Below are positions 1 through 5,696 of a DNA stretch of 5,696 nt, one piece after another. Under the pieces are notes generated by a model that ran no database searches, was not told where the DNA came from, and saw only the letters and a list, made by a program, of their open reading frames with translations. Each line of letters opens with the position of its first letter. Position 1 is the stretch's first letter. The translations under genes and the position numbers were made by a program. Origin of the DNA: Halothiobacillaceae bacterium (GTDB lineage Bacteria; Pseudomonadota; Gammaproteobacteria; Halothiobacillales; Halothiobacillaceae); the NCBI GenBank assembly GCA_011380105.1, contig DRZW01000116.1, positions 1 through 5,696 of the forward strand. Reading direction: 5' to 3'.

Positions 1-1993
1 GATCTGTCGCATAACCAAACATTTCTGATAACGGAACCTCAGCTTTAATCTGCTTGCTGCCACCCGGGACATCTTCCATGCCCTGAACCATACCGCGGCG
101 GCGATTAATATCACCGATGACATCACCCATGTACTCCTCAGGGGTTTCTATCTCAACACGCATCATCGGTTCGAGCAGCACCGGATTCGCCTTGGCAGCT
201 GCTGCCTTGAAGGCCATTGAACCGGCTATTTTAAAGGCGGCTTCGCTAGAATCGACTTCGTGGTAGGAGCCATCAATCAAGGTCACCTTGACATCGACCA
301 TCGGATAGCCCGCGATCACACCATTCTGCGCCTGCTCATAGATGCCTTTATCAACAGCTGGGATGTATTCTTTAGGAACCACACCACCTACAATCTGGTT
401 GACAAATTCGTAACCACCGCCCTCTTCAAGTGGTTCTAAAATGATCTTGACGTGACCATACTGACCGCGACCACCTGACTGACGAACGAACTTACCTTCC
501 TCTTCAACCTTGCCGCGAATCGTTTCACGGTAGGCAACTTGGGGCTTACCGATATTAGCATCAACCTTGAATTCACGACGCATGCGATCAACCAGGATCT
601 CGAGGTGCAGCTCACCCATGCCGGATATAATGGTCTGCCCAGACTCCTCGTCGGTACGCACCTGGAACGAGGGGTCTTCTTGCGCCAAACGACCCAGCGC
701 TTGCGCCATTTTCTCTTGGTCACCCTTGGTCTTTGGCTCAACCGCTACCGAGATAACTGGATCCGGGAATTCCATGCGCTCAAGAATAATCGGGTTTTGG
801 GGATCACAGAGCGTGTCACCAGTCGTCACATTCTTCAAGCCCACAGCGGCGGCGATGTCGCCGGCAAACACCTGCTTAATCTCTTCTCGACTATTTGAGT
901 GCATTTGCAAAATCCGACCCATGCGCTCACGGTGATTTTTGGTCGAGTTCAAAACTGCATCACCAGCATTGACTACGCCGGAATAAACGCGGAAGAACGC
1001 AAGTGAACCAACAAACGGATCGGTCATGATTTTGAATGCCAGCGCCGAGAACGGGGATTCATCGCTGGTTTTACGGGCATCCGGCTCTCCGTCCATGGTT
1101 ACACCACGAACATCAGGCACCTCTGTCGGCGCCGGTAGGAATTCAATCACACCATCGAGCAGACGCTGAACGCCCTTGTTTTTGAAGGCTGTGCCACAGA
1201 ATGCAGGGATGATTTCGTTCGCCAGCGTCCGCTTACGAATACCTTCCCTGATTTCTTCTTCAGACAATTCACCACTTTCAAGGTACTTGTCCATGGTTTC
1301 TTCGTCGCACTCAGCCGCCGCTTCAATCATTTGCTCGCGGTAAGCCTTGGTATCGTCCAACAGCTCGGCTGGAATATCGCGCTGCTCATAGGTCATGCCG
1401 GCATCTTTGGTATTCCAGTAGATCGCCTTCATGCGAATCAAGTCAACCACGCCTTCGAACTGATCTTCAGAGCCAATTGGTATAACGATCGGTACCGGCT
1501 TAGCACCCAAGCGCTTTTTAAGTTGATCCATTACCCGGAAGAAGTCTGCACCTTGGCGATCCATTTTGTTGACGAAGGCCAGACGAGGAACGTCATATTT
1601 ATTTGCTTGGCGCCAAACAGTTTCAGATTGCGGCTGCACACCACCAACAGCACAGAGCACGAATACCGCGCCATCAAGTACACGCAGCGAACGCTCAACC
1701 TCAATGGTAAAATCGACGTGGCCCGGGGTATCAATAATGTTTAAGCGGTGACGCTCGAACTGTTGATCCATACCCTGCCAGAAAGCGGTGGTAGCAGCAG
1801 AGGTGATCGTAATACCACGCTCTTGTTCCTGCTCCATCCAATCCATGGTTGCAGCGCCATCGTGAACTTCGCCGATCTTGTGCGAAACACCAGTGTAAAA
1901 GAGAATTCGCTCACTGGTCGTTGTTTTGCCGGCGTCAATGTGCGCCATGATGCCAAAATTGCGATAGCGCTCAAGCGGTGTGGTTCGGGACAC
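1..1993 (-). CDS. fusA: Elongation factor G (EF-G), C-terminus cut by window edge
   Basis: EF-G is the cytoplasmic GTPase that moves tRNAs and mRNA through the ribosome after each peptide bond and, with ribosome recycling factor, splits spent ribosomes. I translated the frame from the GTG at 1993 and it stays open to the left edge, giving 664 complete codons. GTPase motifs are all present: AHIDAGKT (residues 17-24), RGITI (59-63), DTPGH (88-92), NKMD (142-145) and CGTAFK (266-271, G5 region). Further on are GMGELHLE (458-465, domain III), SGGRGQ (506-511, domain IV) and [10 protein letters not shown], whose His578 matches the domain IV tip histidine (E. coli His583). Domain V begins near residue 605 and is cut after GYATD; by comparison with the 704-residue E. 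coli protein about 35 residues are missing. The start is GTG: an in-frame TAA lies four codons upstream, and the next ATG (residue 16) would remove the start of the G domain. Its place in the str operon marks it as the main EF-G, not a FusA2-type paralogue. Confidence 0.98.
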   Translation of the reverse strand, partial: MSRTTPLERYRNFGIMAHIDAGKTTTSERILFYTGVSHKIGEVHDGAATMDWMEQEQERGITITSAATTAFWQGMDQQFERHRLNIIDTPGHVDFTIEVERSLRVLDGAVFVLCAVGGVQPQSETVWRQANKYDVPRLAFVNKMDRQGADFFRVMDQLKKRLGAKPVPIVIPIGSEDQFEGVVDLIRMKAIYWNTKDAGMTYEQRDIPAELLDDTKAYREQMIEAAAECDEETMDKYLESGELSEEEIREGIRKRTLANEIIPAFCGTAFKNKGVQRLLDGVIEFLPAPTEVPDVRGVTMDGEPDARKTSDESPFSALAFKIMTDPFVGSLAFFRVYSGVVNAGDAVLNSTKNHRERMGRILQMHSNSREEIKQVFAGDIAAAVGLKNVTTGDTLCDPQNPIILERMEFPDPVISVAVEPKTKGDQEKMAQALGRLAQEDPSFQVRTDEESGQTIISGMGELHLEILVDRMRREFKVDANIGKPQVAYRETIRGKVEEEGKFVRQSGGRGQYGHVKIILEPLEEGGGYEFVNQIVGGVVPKEYIPAVDKGIYEQAQNGVIAGYPMVDVKVTLIDGSYHEVDSSEAAFKIAGSMAFKAAAAKANPVLLEPMMRVEIETPEEYMGDVIGDINRRRGMVQGMEDVPGGSKQIKAEVPLSEMFGYATD

Positions 1994-2000
1994 GGAAATT

Positions 2001-2007
2001 ACCTCTT
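2001..2007 (-). promoter_or_regulatory. Ribosome binding site deciding the fusA GTG start
   Basis: On the minus strand the bases read AAGAGGT, a good Shine-Dalgarno match, ending 7 bases before the GTG at 1993-1991. It lies wholly within the 19-base gap after the rpsG stop. Together with the in-frame TAA at 2008-2006 it makes GTG the only sensible fusA start. Confidence 0.8.
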
Positions 2008-2012
2008 AATTT

Positions 2013-2502
<490 letters not shown>

Positions 2503-2877
2503 TTAGCTCTTGGGACGTTTCGCACCGTACTTGGAGCGACCTTGGCGGCGCTTTTCAACACCCTGTGTATCGAGGCTGCCGCGCACGACGTGATAACGAA
2601 CACCTGGCAAATCTTTTACCCGGCCACCACGGATCAGCACGACTGAGTGTTCTTGCAGGTTGTGACCTTCACCACCAATATAGCCAGAAACTTCATAGCC
2701 TGAGGTCAGGCGTACCCGAGCAACTTTACGTAGTGCCGAATTAGGCTTTTTTGGGGTAGTTGTGTAAACACGTGTACAAACGCCGCGACGTTGCGGGCAA
2801 CTTTGCAGCGCAGGCACGTTGGTCTTTTCGACCACACGCTTGCGCGGCTTTCGCACGAGCTGATTAATTGTAGCCAT
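2503..2877 (-). CDS. rpsL: 30S ribosomal protein S12
   Basis: S12 sits at the 30S decoding centre, controls translational accuracy, and is the classical site of streptomycin-resistance mutations. The product has 124 residues, the same length as E. coli S12, and starts [14 protein letters not shown]. The conserved [13 protein letters not shown] (residues 39-51) and [13 protein letters not shown] (84-96) loops are intact. Lys43 and Lys88 (Lys42 and Lys87 in E. coli mature numbering) are wild type, so no resistance substitution is seen at these two positions. Asp89 is the residue that RimO methylthiolates in E. coli. The ATG at 2877 follows a good ribosome binding site. It is the first gene of the str group, 121 bases after rpoC, preceded by its own strong promoter and a 5' stem-loop, and is followed at 19 bases by rpsG. 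Confidence 0.99.
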   Translation of the reverse strand: MATINQLVRKPRKRVVEKTNVPALQSCPQRRGVCTRVYTTTPKKPNSALRKVARVRLTSGYEVSGYIGGEGHNLQEHSVVLIRGGRVKDLPGVRYHVVRGSLDTQGVEKRRQGRSKYGAKRPKS

Positions 2878-2885
2878 TATCCGTA

Positions 2886-2892
2886 TTCTCCG
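2886..2892 (-). promoter_or_regulatory. rpsL ribosome binding site
   Basis: The minus strand reads CGGAGAA, whose GGAGAA core ends 8 bases before the rpsL ATG. It lies outside the upstream stem-loop at 2906-2927, so that hairpin alone would not hide it. Confidence 0.8.
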
Positions 2893-2905
2893 AGCAGAAA
2901 CCTAG

Positions 2906-2927
2906 GTAACGGGGTTAACCCCGTCAC
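2906..2927 (-). promoter_or_regulatory. Stem-loop / palindrome at the 5' end of the str mRNA
   Basis: The core ACGGGGTTAACCCCGT (2909-2924) is a perfect 16-base palindrome. On the minus-strand transcript the stem extends to nine pairs (2919-2927 with 2906-2914) around a UUAA loop; eight are Watson-Crick and one is G-U (2925 with 2908). On the plus strand that pair would be a C-A mismatch, which favours a role in the minus-strand RNA. If the promoter call is right, the hairpin begins about five bases into the transcript. It is followed by CTAGGTTTCTG, not a T-run, so it does not look like an intrinsic terminator. It could protect the 5' end from decay, bind a regulator, or act as a DNA operator just downstream of the start; the sequence does not decide between these. 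Confidence 0.7.
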
Positions 2928-2938
2928 AAAAGGCAGTG

Positions 2939-2967
2939 ATTCTAAGCACTTGATTCTTTGATGTCAA
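2939..2967 (-). promoter_or_regulatory. Sigma-70 promoter for the str operon (rpsL-rpsG-fusA)
   Basis: On the minus strand the -35 box is TTGACA (2967-2962), a perfect consensus. A spacer of exactly 17 bases follows, then a -10 box TAGAAT (2944-2939), one base from TATAAT. Transcription would start near 2931-2933, giving a leader of about 55 bases before the rpsL ATG. The bases between the -10 box and the start (CACTGCC) are G/C-rich, as in many promoters lowered by ppGpp in the stringent response; that regulation is an inference. The site begins 31 bases after the rpoC stop. E. coli also has a promoter ahead of rpsL, so a str promoter here fits family knowledge. Confidence 0.85.
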
Positions 2968-2998
2968 CGACAATCACACCACAGCATGCCTTGCCGAC

Positions 2999-5696
2999 TT
3001 AACTTTCTACCGTGTCGTCTTGTGAGAACAACGCCCGAGCGTTTTCCACTGCTTGATTTCGACGACGACGGCGATCCATATGGTGCGCTAACCCGGTACC
3101 CGCCGGTATCAGGCGACCCACAATGACGTTTTCTTTCAAACCGCGTAACTCGTCAATACCGCCTCGGGTAGCGGCATCCGTCAACACCCGAGTGGTTTCT
3201 TGGAACGAGGCGGCGGAAATAAACGATTCGGTAACCAGTGAGGCTTTGGTAATGCCCAGCAGCATTGGAGTATATTGTGCAGGGAGTTTCCCTTGTTCCT
3301 GAAGCATGGCGTTTTCTTCCATGATCCGCGCTTTATCAACCTGATCACCACGCAAGAATCTGGAATCACCAGGTTCAGTGACCTCAACCTTGCGGAGCAT
3401 TTGCCGCACAATCACTTCGATGTGTTTATCGTTAATGCGCACACCTTGGAGGCGATATACATCTTGCACTTCTTTGACGATGTAGTCTGCTAGTTCCGCC
3501 ACACCACGCAGACGCAGAATATCAGCAGGCACTAACTCGCCATCCGAGATAACCTCACCGCGTTCAACATGCTCGCCTTCAAATACATTGATGGTTCTGA
3601 ATTTGGGAATCAGCGTTTCATGTGCTTCGTTGTTCTCGTCGGTAATGATCAAACGCTGTTTGCCTTTGGTTTCCTTGCCAAAGCTGACCGTACCGGAATG
3701 CTCAGCGAGGATGGCCGGTTCTTTCGGCTTACGCGCTTCAAATAAATCGGCCACACGCGGCAGACCACCGGTGATGTCACGGGTTTTTTGTGATTCCTGA
3801 GGAATCCTGGCCACGACGTCACCCACCTGAACCTCGCCACCATCGGTGATACCGATAATCGCACCGGGCGGCAATACATAAACCGCGGGCAAATCCGTAC
3901 CAGGCAGGCAAACCGGATCACCTTTGCTGTTGATCAGCGCAACAGACGGGCGCATATCCTTGGCCGCACCAGTACGTTGCGATGGGTCGATCACAACCTG
4001 TGAAGTCAGGCCGGTGATTTCATCAGTTTCCGAGCGCACCGTCTGACCTTCAATGAAGTCAGAAAAGCGGGCAAAACCTTCAACCTCGGAGATAACCGGA
4101 TGGGTGTGCGGATCCCAGTTCGCCAGTGTGGTACCTGCTTCGACTTTCTGACCTTCGCGAACCCGGATAACCGAACCATAAGGAATCTTATAGCGCTCAC
4201 GCTCACGACCCTGTTCGTCGAGCATGCCAATTTCGCCAGAACGCGTAACCGCGATGGCTTCCTCATCCCGGTTAACCACGGTTTTAATGTTATGTAGGCG
4301 TACTGAACCGGCAGCTTTGTTTTCAACTGAACTTGCCGCTGCTGACCGTGAAGCCGCACCCCCGATATGGAAAGTACGCATCGTCAACTGCGTGCCCGGC
4401 TCACCAATCGATTGTGCAGCGATAACGCCAATGGCTTCACCGATATTAACCAGCTCACCACGCGCCAGATCGCGTCCATAGCATTTTGCACAGACACCAT
4501 GACGCGACTCACAGGTGATGACCGAGCGTACCCAGACTTCATCAATCCCGGATTGCTCGATCTGATTAACTTTCTTCTCATCGAGCAGCGTGTCTTTCTT
4601 AAATAATACCTCACCGGTATCCGGATCAATTAGATCTTCTGAGAGCACCCGACCAAGGATTCGAGCTCCCAGGGTCTCAACAACATCTCCGCCTTCGATC
4701 ACCGCTGTAATCTTCAACCCTCTGGATTTGGTACCGCAGTCATCTTGGGTAACAACCAGATCCTGACCAACATCCACCAGACGACGGGTCAGGTAACCTG
4801 AGTTCGCGGTTTTCAGTGCCGTGTCAGCCAAACCTTTGCGTGCACCATGAGTGGAAATAAAGTACTGCAGTACGTTAAGACCCTCACGGAAGTTCGCGGT
4901 AATCGGGGTTTCGATAATCGAGCCATCTGGTTTAGTCATCAACCCGCGCATCCCGGCTAGCTGACGAATCTGCGCCGCCGAACCCCGGGCACCGGAATCG
5001 GCCATCATGAAAATGGCGTTAAAGGAGTTTTCTATGATTTCATTGCCATTTTCATCCGTGGTTTTACGCGAACCGATCTGCTCCATCATCGCTCTGGAGA
5101 TGTTGTCGTTAGCGTGCGACCAGATATCGACGACTTTGTTGTAACGTTCTTTTTCGGTTACCAAACCCTGGGCGTACTGATCCTGGATTTCTTTAACCTC
5201 GGCCTCTGCCTGGGCAAGCTCGGTTTCTTTCGATTCAGGCACAATCATGTCATCAGCACAGATTGAGATACCAGAACGCGTCGCGTAATGGAAACCGGCA
5301 TACATTAATTGATCGGCAAAGATGACCGTTTCTTTGGTACCTAGGTGACGATAGACGTAGTTAAGCAGGGCTGAGATGGGCTTTTTACCCATATCTTTGT
5401 CGACCTGCTCAAACGGGACACCATCCGGAACCAAACGGTATAACATCGCACGGCCGGCAACGGTTTCAACAATGCGGGTATAGGACTCAACCTGATCTTC
5501 GGTACGCTTAAAGTCGGTGATGCGCACTCGAATACGGGCCGATAATTCAACCTGGCCGCTCTCATAGGCGCGCTGAACCTCATCTACGCTCGCAAAGGCC
5601 ATGCCTTCACCGCGCGCATGGCGCTTCTCGCGCGTCATGTAGTAAACACCAAGCACGATGTCCTGCGAGGGCACAATTACCGGATCACCACTCGCC
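2999..5696 (-). CDS. rpoC: RNA polymerase beta' subunit, C-terminal two thirds (N-terminus outside window)
   Basis: Beta' forms one side of the RNA polymerase cleft and carries much of the active centre. The frame runs in from the right edge and gives 898 codons, starting about E. coli residue 494; the true start, the first zinc site and the catalytic NADFDGD motif lie beyond the window. In-window numbering below counts from the valine codon at 5674, and E. coli numbering is about 500 higher. The bridge helix [20 protein letters not shown] is at 224-243. The second zinc site has Cys313, Cys388, Cys395 and Cys398 (E. coli 814, 888, 895, 898). The trigger loop [13 protein letters not shown] holds Met432 and His436 (E. 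coli Met932, His936). The proteobacterial insertion SI3 splits the trigger loop (about 443-630) before [12 protein letters not shown] resumes. The C-terminal part includes [20 protein letters not shown] (807-826) and [15 protein letters not shown] (847-861). The tail is about 16 residues shorter than in E. coli, ordinary variation. The seven codons before 5674 (ASGDPVI) also match RpoC, so the GTG there is internal, not a start. Confidence 0.99.
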   Translation of the reverse strand, partial: ASGDPVIVPSQDIVLGVYYMTREKRHARGEGMAFASVDEVQRAYESGQVELSARIRVRITDFKRTEDQVESYTRIVETVAGRAMLYRLVPDGVPFEQVDKDMGKKPISALLNYVYRHLGTKETVIFADQLMYAGFHYATRSGISICADDMIVPESKETELAQAEAEVKEIQDQYAQGLVTEKERYNKVVDIWSHANDNISRAMMEQIGSRKTTDENGNEIIENSFNAIFMMADSGARGSAAQIRQLAGMRGLMTKPDGSIIETPITANFREGLNVLQYFISTHGARKGLADTALKTANSGYLTRRLVDVGQDLVVTQDDCGTKSRGLKITAVIEGGDVVETLGARILGRVLSEDLIDPDTGEVLFKKDTLLDEKKVNQIEQSGIDEVWVRSVITCESRHGVCAKCYGRDLARGELVNIGEAIGVIAAQSIGEPGTQLTMRTFHIGGAASRSAAASSVENKAAGSVRLHNIKTVVNRDEEAIAVTRSGEIGMLDEQGRERERYKIPYGSVIRVREGQKVEAGTTLANWDPHTHPVISEVEGFARFSDFIEGQTVRSETDEITGLTSQVVIDPSQRTGAAKDMRPSVALINSKGDPVCLPGTDLPAVYVLPPGAIIGITDGGEVQVGDVVARIPQESQKTRDITGGLPRVADLFEARKPKEPAILAEHSGTVSFGKETKGKQRLIITDENNEAHETLIPKFRTINVFEGEHVERGEVISDGELVPADILRLRGVAELADYIVKEVQDVYRLQGVRINDKHIEVIVRQMLRKVEVTEPGDSRFLRGDQVDKARIMEENAMLQEQGKLPAQYTPMLLGITKASLVTESFISAASFQETTRVLTDAATRGGIDELRGLKENVIVGRLIPAGTGLAHHMDRRRRRNQAVENARALFSQDDTVES

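Noticed and set aside
399..427. Plus-strand TTGACA (399-404) as an antisense promoter inside fusA
   Set aside because: The -10 position at 17 bases reads CTCTTC, not promoter-like.
539..935. Two overlapping plus-strand open frames of about 120 codons
   Set aside because: Both are antisense to EF-G domains II-IV in different frames; their sequences look like shadow translations with no family resemblance.
1331..1744. 137-codon open frame on the plus strand within fusA
   Set aside because: It lies fully antisense to the conserved GTPase coding region, has no recognisable product and no clear start signal. Conserved codon use on the opposite strand explains such open frames.
2906..2927. The palindrome as a Rho-independent terminator for rpoC
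   Set aside because: It has no T-run after it on the minus strand; the short T-run lies before it. It would also stop the str transcript a few bases after its own promoter.
3748..4350. The SI3 segment of RpoC as a foreign insertion or intein
   Set aside because: It matches the known lineage-specific insertion in the proteobacterial beta' trigger loop, continues the frame without splice motifs, and aligns with E. coli RpoC throughout.
4006..4359. 117-codon minus-strand open frame in another frame of rpoC
   Set aside because: It overlaps the well-supported RpoC SI3 region in an alternative frame and is rich in Arg, Lys and Leu, typical of out-of-frame reading.

Overview
The window is a stretch of conserved housekeeping DNA in which all four genes lie on the minus strand. 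In the direction of transcription the order is rpoC (3' two thirds, entering at the right edge), rpsL, rpsG, then fusA (cut at the left edge about 35 codons before its expected end). They encode the RNA polymerase beta' subunit, ribosomal proteins S12 and S7, and elongation factor G. All four frames are open without frameshifts, and the motifs I checked are intact.

The organism is most likely a gammaproteobacterium outside the enteric group. RpoC carries the large insertion in the trigger loop found in proteobacteria. S12, S7 and EF-G resemble Pseudomonas-type proteins from memory. rpoC sits directly beside the str genes (rpsL-rpsG-fusA), whereas in E. coli rpoBC and the str operon are at separate loci. 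A betaproteobacterium is less likely but not excluded. The genus cannot be named from the sequence.

Layout: fusA 1-1993 (GTG start), 19-bp gap, rpsG 2013-2483, 19-bp gap, rpsL 2503-2877, 121-bp gap, rpoC 2999-5696. No gene-free stretch exceeds 300 bases. The 121-bp gap holds the main regulatory content: a near-consensus sigma-70 promoter reading toward rpsL (TTGACA, 17 bp, TAGAAT), then a strong stem-loop that would lie almost at the 5' end of the new mRNA, then a good ribosome binding site for rpsL. I see no convincing intrinsic terminator after rpoC, so the str genes are probably fed both by their own promoter and by read-through from rpoBC. This would link RNA polymerase synthesis to ribosome and translation-factor synthesis.

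I found no previously undescribed system. The points worth a second look are the 5' stem-loop, the promoter, and the very short rpsL-rpsG spacer, which cannot hold the S7 regulatory site known from E. coli.
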